From Phytophthora colocasiae (taxonomy: Eukaryota > Oomycota > Peronosporomycetes > Peronosporales > Peronosporaceae), in assembly GCA_018806915.1 (NCBI GenBank), contig JAGKQI010000105.1, positions 1,798,001-1,862,000 on the forward strand: a stretch of DNA of 64,000 bases. Direction: 5' to 3'. The notes under the pieces were generated by a model. It was not told the DNA's origin, searched no databases, and saw nothing but the letters and a program-made list of their open reading frames with translations. The translations under genes and the position numbers were made by a program. How positions within the stretch are numbered: position 1 is the stretch's first letter; every line of letters begins with the position of its first letter. Positions 32,101-42,801 of this stretch are shown piece by piece.

Positions 32101-32861
32101 CAAGACCAAGATTTCTTGGAAACTGAACACATTACTAAAGAAGTTGTAGTAGTGGATGACTCAAGGGACCGGTCGGCTTCGATTGCTACTACCTACGCTA
32201 TTGCTAGCTCGAGTCATCGAGTGTTGGTGTCAAGAGATAAAACTGCGGGTGGGAAATTCAAGTTTCGCGTCTGCAAAGTTTGTTCCATCATGTGCCGTAC
32301 AACTTCAGATGGAAGGCGTCGATTGGCAGGAACAACGCGCCATTACTGTCAGCAGTGTTCCTCCGATCGCGGGAGACTGTTTTTATGTTCAAAAGCACGG
32401 CATGTGACTGATGGAAATTCGGTGTCTTGCTTTAATATTTGGCATTCGAACTGGAAGAATGGAAGGAATATTCCGCAACTGGAGAAGAGAGGGGGTATTC
32501 GAATTCGCCGTTCGACAGAGGAGTTACCAAACGATTCAATTGCTGCCACGGTTGAGCCACCCGAGGTAAGCTCGCGACGGAGGAATTTGAGCTTTCAGGT
32601 CTCTTGGGTGAGACTCCAGTTGTTGGAAGTCCAGCCCATTTTCAAAGTACAGAGGCACAGCAAATTCAAGTTTCATCAAGTCACAATGATCAGCTCGGAG
32701 CCGATAGGGACGGCCTGGTTGGTAGGAGTCACGATGCCCCAGAAGGAGCTGATGGGGGTCCTGACAATTACGATAAAGAATTTTACGACAATGATGGGGC
32801 GCAAGCTCCAGAAGGCGTGGGGGCTGACAACATGGACAACCTAGCTAGTGAAAACAACTAG
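29194..32861 (+). pseudogene. piggyBac-type transposase with two N-terminal chromodomains, decayed
   Basis: The start is MPRKRKERESDPQ, then a short GT-AG intron (about 29281-29337). Chromodomain 1 (DEEYEVERIIDM... DTTWEPESNLTCPRLL) carries a TAA and a 4-bp TAAA duplication. Chromodomain 2 follows (EKEYEVEAILRE, HYLVKWKGYTECSWI, NMNCPEVL). An acidic region precedes the transposase: MPRLRFKEINR, then VAFDEMVIPS (first Asp), NKPHKYGAKLF, IVVTDREYSSVSL (second Asp), RWVDSKFVIFW (third Asp) and YNKYMGGVDKHDQLR (the piggyBac signature). A Cys-rich zinc-binding tail (CKVCSIMC, YCQQCSSDRG) ends the protein. Several one-base shifts and introns break the frame. The catalytic Asp residues remain. Confidence 0.85.
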
Positions 32862-32954
32862 TTGCCATTGCATGGAATATCCGCGTGCTCGACCTCGATC
32901 ATTTAGGATTTTTCTCCGTTTCGCTGAAGACTCTTAAACCTCCCCTTACCTCAA

Positions 32955-33282
32955 GATGAGCGCCTGACCCAGTCGCCACTTCGGAGAAGAAGAGCGGCGC
33001 CGTTTCGTTCTTCATGGACCTGGCTGCCGGCGGTATCTCCAAGACCGTCGTGGCCCCCATCGAGCGTGTCAAGCTGCTTCTGCAGTGCTTCGTCGCAGAT
33101 TAACCGAACAAGGGCATCGTGGACTGCTTCGTGCGTGTGTCCAAGGAGCAGGGCACCCAGGCCCTGAACTTTGCCTTAAAGGACAAGTTCATAAGCTCTT
33201 CATGACGGTGTCACCAAGGACCAGTTCTGGCGTTTCTTCAAGGGCAACCTGGCTTCGGGCGTGCCCGTACCCGTCTCGTAGC
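32955..33282 (+). pseudogene. Mitochondrial ADP/ATP carrier, processed-type pseudogene fragment
   Basis: The frame reads VSFFMDLAAGGISKTVVAPI then ERVKLLLQ (the carrier PX[D/E]XXR signature, here APIERVK). It continues GIVDCFVRVSKEQG, TQALNFALKDKF and WRFFKGNLASG. An in-frame TAA, an internal deletion between KEQG and TQALNF and a later shift make it non-functional. There are no introns in the fragment. The intact parent gene must be elsewhere. Confidence 0.85.
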
Positions 33283-33406
33283 TCTTGAGGTTTAGTCAAT
33301 GGTGGCGCAATATTGAGTTGTGAGATAAATATTTCGTACTTAGTGAGTAAATGATGTCAAATTCTTTGGTATGTTTTTTGTTGCGTGTGATTTCCATTGA
33401 AAGACG

Positions 33407-34879
33407 ATGGCAAAGACGCGTGCGGGGAAAAGGCAAACCAAGGTCGCTCTGTTTAAGGGCAACACGCGGGTGAAGGCTGGGCAAACCGAGAGAACTGCGC
33501 ATACGAGGCAGTTACTGTCGGTGGCAGCACAAACGAATTCGTTAGTCGTCCCGGCCAAAACGCAGGAGAATCAGTCGGCCAAGAGCAAGTCGTCAACCAA
33601 GGGCAAGCCTTCATCTAAGAAACGAAAGGGGAATATTACTGAGTCCTCGGATGGATCTAGCAAGCGACCAAAACCGACAGGCCAAGATACTGAAGTTTCT
33701 GTACAGGATTTTGATGCTGCTGAACCGGAGGAGGCAGAAGGCCAAGAGGTTCCCATCAAATTCCTGAAGGAAGCTTGCGATGAAATGAGGAGAGCTTGCA
33801 ACGAGGAGTACCAAGGAGATAAGCGGCAATGCGAGCGGCGCACGAAAGCACAGCCGTACACTTTGGCAAACTATCAGAAGCGCTTGTGGGTAGAACGGTA
33901 TCTCGCCGCACGAAATAGATGCGAAAAGGTGAATTATAATGATTTAGCGACCAAAATTCAGTTCAAGGCCTTCAAGAGCGAACCAGCAGAGCTCAAGAAG
34001 CACCACCAGTCTCTGCTCAAGGAAGTATATGCAGGGTATCTCAAGGTGTTGGAAAATAAGAAAAACAAGGCTAATGCAGATCCCAGCGCAGGCCTAAGAG
34101 AACTCGTGGCATCAAGCAATGCCTCATTGGTCACGAAGATACAGGAGCTTTTGAGCGAGGGCCACGAAGAAACTAAGAAAGAGCTGAGACGTGCAATTCG
34201 GGAGGAAAGAGATATAAGCCAAGCAGCGAAGCCACTTGCTACTGGAAAGATAGGGAAGGAGTCGAGTTTAGACCAAGTTCAAGCAGTAGCGGCGACTTTA
34301 CCGACTCTCGTGTGTGACACTGAAGAGGAGAAGCAGACTTTACGGGCGGAGTTTGATTTGATCTACCGCAAGATCTCCGTCTCGCTGTCTGCTGCATCCG
34401 AGAGGAAGTTGAAGGCCTTGGAGACAAGCCACGTATCCAAGTTGGAGGATCTCAAGGCGAGACACTTGGAAGCTGAGGAAAAAATTCAAGAACTAGTGCG
34501 GGAACTGGATGAGGAGAAGTTGAACTCCACTACGCTTCGAGAAGAACTAGAGGCTCAGCGCAAGGCTTCCACTGGTCGACGAGGTGACAAAGGTAAGCAG
34601 AAAAAATTGGAGGAGGCACTCAGAAACAAAACAGCCGAATTAGCAGGAGAGAAGGCGATATCAAGCGGCTACCAGAAGAAAGTAAAATATCTGGAGACAG
34701 CACTGAATGCGGCGAGAGCGAAGATTGAAGAGCAAGACGAAGAGCTGAAAGCGGCCGTACGGCAAATCAACACGAAAGGCAAGGAAGTGAAATCCGTCAG
34801 CAGTACGATAAGAAAGAAGGACAAGAAAGGCAGAGGAAGCATGGGTGAAGTTAAAAGAACTAATGCTAAAGGGGGGTAA
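33407..34879 (+). CDS. Nuclear-type coiled-coil protein, 490 aa (possibly longer)
   Basis: One uninterrupted frame from ATG 33407. The N-terminus is basic and Ser/Lys-rich with NLS-like KPSSKKRKGN. Residues ~230-470 are mostly heptad coiled coil (ERKLKALETSHVSKLEDLKA, EKIQELVRELDEEKL). The stop follows a G6 run at 34874-34879. If that run had five G, the frame would continue as NEEVAGNNLKEENNEQ to 35084 and end in a Cys-containing tail (CVEVNCGAMLVCVGC). No known domain is visible. It may belong to a mobile element, but no partner genes are recognisable. Confidence 0.65.
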   Translation: MAKTRAGKRQTKVALFKGNTRVKAGQTERTAHTRQLLSVAAQTNSLVVPAKTQENQSAKSKSSTKGKPSSKKRKGNITESSDGSSKRPKPTGQDTEVSVQDFDAAEPEEAEGQEVPIKFLKEACDEMRRACNEEYQGDKRQCERRTKAQPYTLANYQKRLWVERYLAARNRCEKVNYNDLATKIQFKAFKSEPAELKKHHQSLLKEVYAGYLKVLENKKNKANADPSAGLRELVASSNASLVTKIQELLSEGHEETKKELRRAIREERDISQAAKPLATGKIGKESSLDQVQAVAATLPTLVCDTEEEKQTLRAEFDLIYRKISVSLSAASERKLKALETSHVSKLEDLKARHLEAEEKIQELVRELDEEKLNSTTLREELEAQRKASTGRRGDKGKQKKLEEALRNKTAELAGEKAISSGYQKKVKYLETALNAARAKIEEQDEELKAAVRQINTKGKEVKSVSSTIRKKDKKGRGSMGEVKRTNAKGG

Positions 34880-35302
34880 CGAAGAAGTTGCAGGGAACAA
34901 CTTAAAGGAAGAGAATAACGAACAGTCAAACGACTTCAACAACCGTGTTTCATTATGTGTTGAAGTAAACTGTGGTGCAATGTTGGTATGTGTCGGGTGT
35001 TCTGGAATTGAGCTCGGGAAGTTTAAGTCCTTGCTAGCTAGCCGCTCTAAGCACTCTTGCACCAGCACCTATTTGTCCTACTGACCCGTTATCGACAGCA
35101 CGATGCAGCCCTCATTGCCATTGTCGCGAAGTTGCCTCTCCATCTTGTCATGCTTCCACTCGAAGTCCTTGTGGCTTTAAGTTTCTTCGACTGCGACTGG
35201 TCTCGCTCGTCTAATGTACAAGTGTAGCTCTCGGAGTGAATTCCCGAATGTCATTTGAACATGTGTTTTCAGAAGTTCCCATCGCATACAAAAAGGGCTA
35301 GA
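34880..35302 (+). other. Probable 3' extension of the coiled-coil gene, then no gene
   Basis: 34880-35084 reads as protein in the +1 phase of the upstream ORF (see the homopolymer note there). From 35085 to 35302 I see nothing recognisable. Confidence 0.4.
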
Positions 35303-36161
35303 TCATGAATGTCGATGGCGTGGACATACCAGCGTCGTTAATCCCACCAGGCGAAGATGAGGTAATACCACACACATGTTGATAACCGCCAACACGGCAT
35401 CTTCTTCAAACACGGTGTCATGACAGTACAAAACAGTAGCGGAGTTGAATAGCGAGCCAGGTCGACTTGACGATAATTTTTTTCCAGCGCACACAACAGC
35501 TTTGTTGCTTTCCTTAAACCCACGGATGTCTTCGGCGACAACACAGATCTTTTGCAAATGCGGAAGGTACACAACTGCTGACGCGATTAGTTTCATCCCT
35601 TTTGCTACCAAGTTGTCTTGAATCTCAATGCCCACCACACAAGACGCCCGAGTTTGTAACGCAATCTGGACGAGAACTTTCCCGATACCAGATCCAGCAT
35701 CGAGAAACACATCGCCCTCTTGAAAGGCTGCTTCAGCTATAAAGCTGGATACTGCTACCATCGTGATCTCCCCAGCATTTAGCTGACGCATATTGGCAGG
35801 TACATTGCGCCTAGTCAACACACGAAAAAGCCTTTCTGTGGCGTTGTACGTGTCTTCGGGAGACAACGGTACCATCAATTGCTCTGTAATTCCGGGCGTA
35901 CTATCCGCTTGTTAGACTCGTTGGCTCTTGCTATTTTGTTGGAGTGACTTCCGAAAGAATCGGCGGAAATTGCAACACGTCAGTTCCTAGTCGTCGCTTG
36001 AGCGTCTTGATACGTTGCTGAAGCTTCTCTGGGCTCACATTTCTGTGGTCTCATCTTTTCTGCCACTATTTTTTCGACCACTTGACGCGGCGTCCAGATT
36101 TCACGTACGTCGCTGCTAGCTGGACGAGCTGGCGATCTTCTTCATCAGAATAATCTGCCAT
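35303..36161 (-). pseudogene. SANT/Myb-like domain plus DOT1-like SAM methyltransferase
   Basis: The ATG at 36161 gives MADYSDEEDRQLVQLAATYV, then RRVKWSKKIVAEKMRP, a SANT/Myb-like helix pattern. After a one-base shift near 36040 it reads SPEKLQQRIKTLKRRLGTDV to a TAG at 35931. From 35875 a second frame starts MVPLSPEDTYNATERLF. It holds the SAM-binding motif VFLDAGSGIGKVLVQIALQT and GIEIQ, the arrangement found in DOT1 (H3K79) methyltransferases, then ATVLYCHDTVFEEDA and LVCPRHRHS. The two parts are separated by about 55 bp with an in-frame stop. I infer one original gene, by strand and spacing. Confidence 0.6.
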
Positions 36162-36421
36162 TCTCTTTCACAAGTTCACAAGGCCCCGTTTGACTAGAAT
36201 TTGTATACCATACGATCTGTAGTCATTACTGGCACTTAAGCCAAGGTTTGCCACAGTTGACCCACTCCGTTTCTACATGTATGCTCACTGATGAACCAAT
36301 ATTGAGCCGTTTATCCGTCACTTTGAGCCAGGGAAACTAACCTCGCTGGCGACTAACGCCAGACCTCCAGTAGTCCTGCCACTGGTTGCCCACTTTCTCC
36401 TACACGAAACCGCTTTTAAAA

Positions 36422-37400
36422 CTATCGACTCTCAGCAGGGGGACCCAAGCTCGTCTCGCTGGTCATCCAAGTTGCTACGCGTGGGTTAATGGCTAGGAAT
36501 ACCTTGAGGAAATGCTCGTTGAAATGTTCACATTGCTCGCGTTCTTTTCGGAAGGTCTCTTCGAGCGTCCGTCTCGCCTTCCATTCGCCGTCAAACTTTT
36601 CAACTACTGCTGCAACTTCGGCTGCCATCTTGCACTTCTTCTTGCGGAGTACATCCTCTTCTTAGCCATTTTAGTAGCATTCAGTTCTAATGCGGAAGCT
36701 TGATCTAGCAACAATTTCATCTCGTCCGCGTGTTGGTCGTGGGCCTTGCTTGTGCATCCTAAGATCCGTATCAATCATCATCAACTCGTGCGAAGCGGTC
36801 TGTCAACAAAAAGCATATGTGTAAATACAGTATCATTTCCAACCCTTGCAACCTCCATACCTGGTTGATCGTATGTAGTTCATTGCGGAGCTTTTGCACC
36901 TGGGCATCCAACAGAGCAACCTCCTCCTCCTTCGTTTTCCGCATTTCCGTTAGTTTCTCTCGGATGGCCGAACGTTCGTCCTCCGCACACATCGTCGCTG
37001 ACGAGAATACACATCGTCTGCCCAGCTACACTGATTCAAAGAAGTGTTCTAGACCATCCGATCGCATTGGCCCGTGAAATCAACGCTGGTCCCAACAGGA
37101 ATTATGTCAAATGCGCCCCAACCTGCGCCGCCAGGATCTCCTCCGCACGACCCCAGATGCTCGAACAGCTTCTCCACTGCCTCATCATAAGCCTATTAAC
37201 ACTTGTACACGCCGTTGCAACCCACGTGCTGAGCTCATCAATCTCCAAACGCAGCTCTTCCAGATACAAATCCAGGGAGGAAGTGTCCTTGCCAGTCGCC
37301 AGCCAACGGATGCATTCTGCTTACTTGTCTTGCCCTTGATAGCTGGTAGTAGAGAACTGTATTTTCTAGTTAAGACAGCACGCAAAACGCTTTCCAGAAG
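36422..37400 (-). pseudogene. Broken multi-exon coiled-coil gene
   Basis: Reading leftwards the segments are LEELRLEIDELSTWVATACT (about 37265-37195), DEAVEKLFEHLGSCGGDPGG and AEDERSAIREKLTEMRKTKE to LRNELHTINQ. An intron follows (GTATGG...GACAG, about 36862-36799), then DQHADEMKLLLDQASALELN. After a one-base shift comes KFDGEWKARRTLEETFRKER, then EHFLK and a GT. At least two frameshifts are present. The family is unknown. Confidence 0.45.
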
Positions 37401-37636
37401 CATATTTCACAAATTTACCTTGCAATAAAAGGTCGTCAAGCCACTAAAAGGCCCTGCCAGTTGCGCTCCGCTCTAGTAAATCAACGCTTGGCGACCAATG
37501 GCGGCAAGGAAGACCTTCCGCCATGCTCATCACCGTTCCAGGGGAGAAATCCGCAAACGGCACCTATTGGCTAAAACGACGTGAATATCACTTTAAAGAC
37601 GAAAGGGCTTACACCAAGGTTTTTCTCTGAGGTTTT

Positions 37637-37681
37637 TCTTATCCCAGCTTTGCTGGGATAACGGTCGCCGGTGGGTTAAGA
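37637..37681 (-). repeat. Repeat with perfect hairpin, copy 2
   Basis: Inverted copy of 909-953: TTATCCCAGC-TTT-GCTGGGATAA plus the 'CGGTCGCCGGTGGGTTAA' flank. It abuts the LINE-like remnant. Confidence 0.7.
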
Positions 37682-37689
37682 AATCTGTG

Positions 37690-38110
37690 AGTGCAGCCAG
37701 GTGGGTTCTTGCGGAACACAAGCAATTTCCCAAGTAATTGCAGGTAAGAAAAGTCTTCAGTCGCCGGCAACAATGCCCCATAGCACGGCGACACAAGCAC
37801 AAGCGAAAAGCAAGTGCTTCTCGGTTTCAACAGTCAGGGTACCCGCACTGCAAGACATTCTCCGACGTTGTTGGCAAAAGCTTCCAACACAAGCGGAATT
37901 GTAGACAGCGTAGATAGGAAGGACCACCTGACGAAGGCCAGGAGGGTATCCACCAAATTCTCACGAGTAATTCCAGCAAAATGGTGAACAAGGAGGTGGT
38001 TACGCAGCTCCAGCGTATCATCCATGAAGATCCGGCGTGTAACGGGGTTACACGGCGCTGGGCGCTACGGCTACATTTGGTGTGGTAGACACCAGCCGAA
38101 GGCACAAGTC
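37690..38110 (-). pseudogene. Possible non-LTR retrotransposon 3' end (RT zinc-binding region)
   Basis: The minus frames read MDDTLELRNHLLVHHFAGIT and RENLVDTLLAFVRWSFLSTL, then in other phases CGYPDC and VETEKHLLFACACVAVLWG. The C-x-x-C...ET..HLLF.C....LW pattern matches the zf-RVT tail of LINE reverse transcriptases. It is frameshifted and no RT core is present. Confidence is low because the match is short. Confidence 0.35.
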
Positions 38111-38890
38111 ACAGATCTGTGTGTGACACATCGCATTTCTCACACGTCACACATGTAGGGGCCACACACTACATTTTCATTTGGATTTAGTATGCTAGAT
38201 TTTAAATCCGTTACAATTAGGATTAGGGCAATAAATCAATAAAAATCAGTTTGCATTTTATACAATTGGATTGACAGTTGTGCATATTTTAGGAAATTAA
38301 TATTCGTATTCAGCAGAAACTGGAGTTCTGCTGTTCACAGGTAAAGTTGGTAGTCCCCACGACTTGATTGATATTCATAGTCATCTACTGTTTACGATAA
38401 GTAAAATCCAAAGAGCGTCTCACTTTAAAAAAAGTGTCTTAAAGCGACTCAGCGCTTAAGAAGATGCGTGCGGGTAGTTACTACGTAGCATTCGAAATAC
38501 TGATTTTGCTGTCTATCGTGCTGGGAATTACACCGTAACAAAGCTCGATAAACCTTGGCGTCATTTTCAGACGAAGCAACTGCTTGGAATTCACGCACTG
38601 CTTGCCCGAGGACGAGGCTGCGATCCTTTTGCAATATTTCGATCCTCTCTATTGCGCTGCAACACTGCGGCCATTTGATGGTTTGCCATGACTTATAGTC
38701 TTTGGTATCCCAATTTCGTCAAAGTCCGCTGTCACAAGATTACTTGAGCTGGGACTGTCATCTTCTGTGTCTTCGAGCACCAAACTTATTGCAGTGGTGT
38801 CCTGTTCTGCCGTTGCCGGCTTCGCCGCTGGGAGTTGACGCCGCTAGAAGACGTCCCAGAGGCTGTGTTCGGTTGTGCGGATGTGTATTT
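38111..38890. other. AT-rich spacer with a short coding remnant
   Basis: The left part is AT-rich with the motif GTGTGACACA/TCACACGTCACAC at 38120-38155. On the minus strand about 38640-38449 reads AIERIEILQKDRSLVLGQAV and REFQAVASSENDAKVYRALL, a coiled-coil remnant. The rest holds no gene that I can see. Confidence 0.35.
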
Positions 38891-38891
38891 G

Positions 38892-39150
38892 TCAACACAT
38901 CGCTCGCTGCAAAACCTGCAGCACAGCAATGCCCATACGATGATAGTTAATGCACCACAATAGTAGTTTAGCTTTAGCCAAACGATACACGTGCCTAACA
39001 GTAGGTGGAGCGTCTTCTGGATGTTTGAAGTCGTTCGCGCACATGTGGTGCACTAAACTCCCACACGTTGTGCACTTGGCGGCTACATCGATCTCTGGAT
39101 TTCTGCAGGTTGCTGCAGCACACCTCATCGCTGCTTTCCCGCCTGGTGAG
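38892..39150 (-). pseudogene. Cysteine-rich zinc-finger-like fragment
   Basis: The minus frame contains MRCAAATCRNPEIDVAAKC then TTCGSLVHHMCANDF. The spacing C-x4-C...C-x2-C-x5-H-x2-C looks like a small treble-clef or PHD-like finger of the kind carried by transposon proteins. It ends against dispersed repeat copy B. No neighbouring domain was found. Confidence 0.35.
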
Positions 39151-39225
39151 CGGAAAGGAAATTGATGCTCGAAAGGAAAGGAAAGCAAGTGTCGATCTTC
39201 TGCCGTTTGGGTACATTCGATATTT

Positions 39226-39496
39226 CCCGCCCCCTAAAATCGTAACGTGTCCGTCCGTCACGCCCCTTTTCACCGGACTGAGCCTCTCGGTTGGCAGCTT
39301 TTTTGGACCGCGTCTCGATACATTTCTAAACACTTTTTTCCCATCAAAGCAACTGCACCTACCTTATTGACTGCAACCTTCCTTCCAGAAATTACAAAAC
39401 TAGCACTGTCCACATAATTATTCGGACTTATCTGGATTCGAACCTAATCGGATTTTCGAACCTAATAGAACGAACTTAATCGAATCGAACCTAACA
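39226..39496 (+). repeat. Dispersed repeat, copy B
   Basis: Near-identical to 40826-41104 and to the reverse complement of 1-310. It abuts the Helitron helicase copy 1 at the junction CGAACCTAA|CAAACCGTGACGAGG. The same junction precedes copy 2, so the repeat was already joined to the helicase before the two copies separated. Confidence 0.8.
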
Positions 39497-40711
39497 AACC
39501 GTGACGAGGAAGTCTGGCGCATAGCAGAGTATAAGTGCCTGACGTGGCTGGCGGACTATCTGATATCGAACGGAAAAACGCTGAATATGTATGGACTTCC
39601 TGGTCTCGAAACGTGCAGCAACGTTTCTGACGAAGGCTTGCTTCAAGGCTTCCGCCCTGTGGAGTCATTTACGACAAGTGCGTCTGACTGAGAATATGCG
39701 TGTTCAGACGGCTCCGAATCCAGCAAGCGCCGCCGAATTGGCAGAGTTTTCGACTTCTTGCTTCAGATTGGGGAGGGTCGATATCCAGTGAACTCCGACA
39801 TCAGTGAGAACGACATATGCCTTCCCCTCGACATGTGCATTATACCAGGCACACGAGGGGATGATCGATGGGATGACGAAGAAACCAAAGAGAACGAAGA
39901 CATGGAAACTCCTCCAAACTTCAATCTTCTACCGCCAATGGAAACATCTGCTTATCGAGATGTGGATGATCCGGATGAGAACAGGCGAAAGCGCAACGTC
40001 AATGCGCTTATTGATGCAGTGTATCCTGGTGTTGGCGACGACAATCTTCCGGATGACTACTTCGTTGAACGAGCCATTTTGGCACCAACGAACGCAAGTG
40101 TGAGACGAATTAACGACATGGTCTCGGAACGTCTATCAGGAGAAACAAAAGAGTACCTCTCTGTTGACAGTCTGAAAGGTGTTTCGGATCCAAACATGTT
40201 TGAGCCAGAGTTCTTGAACTCTCTGAATTGTTCTGGTATTCCACTACACCGGATTGTGTTGAAAGTTGGAACTCCGATCATTAGGATTCGTAACCTGAAC
40301 AGCGACGCAGGGTTGTGTAACGGAACACGACTTCGAGTCGTGTCACTGCGTGAGCGAAGCATTGAAGCTACGATTATGTCTGGGCCGTTCAAGGGAAAGA
40401 GCGTATTCATTCCGCGCATCATCTTCTACAATGGAGATGACGACAAGGAATTCCCGTTCAAACTTCGGCGAAAACAGTTTCCTGTGGTTCCGGCTTTTGC
40501 GATGACGATTAACAAGGCCCAAGGACAGTATATTCATCACGTGGGGATCTACCTCGAGCCCCCTGTGTTCGCGCATGGACAGCTGTATGTAGCGTTGTCG
40601 AGGGTGACTTCACGGAAGGCGATCAAGATAGCTGTGGACCCGGAATCTATCGACGAAGACGGGAACATACACACCAAGAACATTGTCTATCGGGAGATCT
40701 TCGATTTCTAA
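39497..40711 (+). pseudogene. Helitron Pif1-type helicase, copy 1 (internal deletion)
   Basis: It begins with the segment that encodes CLTWLADYLISNGK in copy 2, then lacks about 590 bp that copy 2 keeps (motifs I-III region). It resumes at WSHLRQVRLTENMRVQTAPN, shifts one base near 39760 and continues to 40711. Late helicase motifs are intact: RAILAPTNASVRRINDMVSE, GTPIIRIRNL, FAMTINKAQGQ (motif V) and HGQLYVALSRVTS (motif VI). It is followed by a Helitron-type 3' terminus. Pif1/RecD-like helicases are the second half of the Helitron RepHel protein. No Rep domain is present here. Confidence 0.85.
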
Positions 40712-40794
40712 GTGCATCATTTCATATTCTAATGAATAAAATCTCTTACGTTTCTCTTTGTGGATTTCATGTAACTGGGACCAACCATGCCCAC

Positions 40795-40825
40795 GCGCCC
40801 GCGTAGCGGGCGCTCAGACCGCTAG
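40795..40825 (+). other. Helitron 3' terminus 1: hairpin plus CTAG
   Basis: The perfect stem GCGCCCGC-GTA-GCGGGCGC (40795-40813) is followed eight bases later by CTAG (40822-40825) and then T. This is the canonical Helitron 3' structure (hairpin, CTRR, insertion before T). It lies 85-115 bp after the helicase stop. Confidence 0.85.
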
Positions 40826-41104
40826 TCCACTTCACAGTAAGGTCGTTAGCTGTCCGTCCGTCTGTCAGTCTGTCACGCCCCTCTCCACCGTCCTGAGCCT
40901 CTCGGTTGGCAGCTTTTTTCGGACCGCTTCTCGATACATTTCTATACACTTTTCTACCATCAAAGCAACTGCACCTACCTTATTGACTGCAACCTTCTTT
41001 CCAGATATTACAAAACTAGCACTGTCCACATAATTATTCGGACTTATCTGGATTCGAACCTAATCGGATTTTCGAACCTAGTAGAACGAACTTAATCGAA
41101 TCGA
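40826..41104 (+). repeat. Dispersed repeat, copy C
   Basis: The third copy of the repeat of 39226-39496. It starts immediately after the Helitron CTAG and leads into helicase copy 2. Confidence 0.8.
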
Positions 41105-42300
41105 ACCTAACAAACCGTGACGAGGAAGTCTGGCGCATAGCAGAGTATAAGTGCCTGACGTGGCTGGCGGACTATCTGATTTCGAACGGAAAAATGCTGC
41201 GTATGTATGGACTTCCTGGTCTCGAAACGTACAGCGACGTTTCTGACGAAGTCGCGCGCCAGTCTGTGGATCCTATGGATATCGTCGCACAGGAGGTAGA
41301 AGCATATGAACCGGACGACCTCGAGAGAACTGCGACGCTTGCGGATCAGATGAACCAGAACCAGAAAGACATTTTTGACCAAGTCATCGAAGCTGTACAC
41401 CACCCAGTCGGTGGACAGAAGCTGTTCTTTGTGGACGGCCCGGGTGGAACTGGTACATCGTTCCTGCTGGAGCAGACACTTGCTCATGTCATGAAAGGTG
41501 GCAATAGCAGTGGCTTCCAGTGGAATCACAGCGACATTGTTGACAGGGACACACACGGCGCATTCTATATTTCGGATTCCGCTTAAACTGTCCGAGTTTT
41601 CGACATGTAGTCTGTCTTGGCAGAGCCAGAAGGCAGAACGGATCCGCAAGGCATCTGGGACGAAGCTCCTATGATGCATCAAGGGTGCTTCGAAGCTGTG
41701 GATCGGTCGTTCCAGGATATTATGAAGAACGAGTTGGAGCCATTCGGAGGCAAGGTCATGGTTTTCAGTGGAGACCATCGACAGATCCTGCCTGTCTTGA
41801 AGGATGCTACTCGGCCAGAAACACTGGAGGCTTGCTTCAAGGCTTCCCCACTGTGGAGCCATTTACGTCAAGTGCGTCTGACTGAGAATATGCGTGTTCA
41901 GACGGCTCCGAATCCAGCAAGCGCCGCCGAATTGGCAGAGTTTTCGACTTCTTGCTTCAGATTGGGGAGGGTCGATATCCAGTGAACTCCGACATCAGTG
42001 AGAACGACATATGCCTTCCCCTCGACATGTGCATTATACCAGGCACACGAGGGGATGATCGATGGGATGACGAAGAAACCAAAGAGAACGAAGACATGGA
42101 AACTCCTCCAAACTTCAATCTTCTACCGCCAATGGAAACATCTGCTTATCGAGATGTGGATGATCCGGATGAAAACAGGCGAAAGCGCAACGTCAATGCG
42201 CTTATTGATGCAGTGTATCCTGGTGTTGGCGACGACAATCTTCCGGATGACTACTTCGTTGAACGAGCCATTTTGGCACCAACGAACGCAAGTGTGAGAC

Positions 42301-42801
42301 TGTCGCAACCCCCTTTCGGTGGTTCACTAAGGATCGGGTACCCGCGGGCTGTTTGAAGAGTACGGACCTGGACGGGGTGCACGAAGACTAGACTACTAGT
42401 AGAAGAGTAGACGAGAGTGTAAAATGCAAAAGTTCTTGTTCTGGCTTGTTGTTCAGCAGGTAAATTCGAGACTGACTAGATTCACGCGAGGTCATGACCA
42501 GCACTTGTAGGGGTGACACACCTCCAACTTGGATGACTTAGAGACCGAGAGGCGACCTCCGTCCTCAGCGCGAAGAGCACGCAAGAGGTACTTGGAAGTA
42601 GTTCACGTTCTATGTCCGTCGTCCAAGAGGGAGTACCTCCGGATAGAGTAGACATCGGACAGTACACTAAGCCCACCAGCTACTTCAGTGTCCAGACAAC
42701 TCACAACTCCCAGCACCGTGGTGAACTCGAAGTCGACAATGTCGACGGACAAGAAGCACACCCGAAGCTGGTTCACACGTAGAATTCCCGGGTACGGGAC
42801 A
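42301..42801 (-). repeat. 3' LTR (501 bp) of the gag-only element
   Basis: It differs from the right copy at about six positions by eye (near 42368, 42484, 42614, 42669, 42691 and 42735). All are transitions. Confidence 0.92.
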
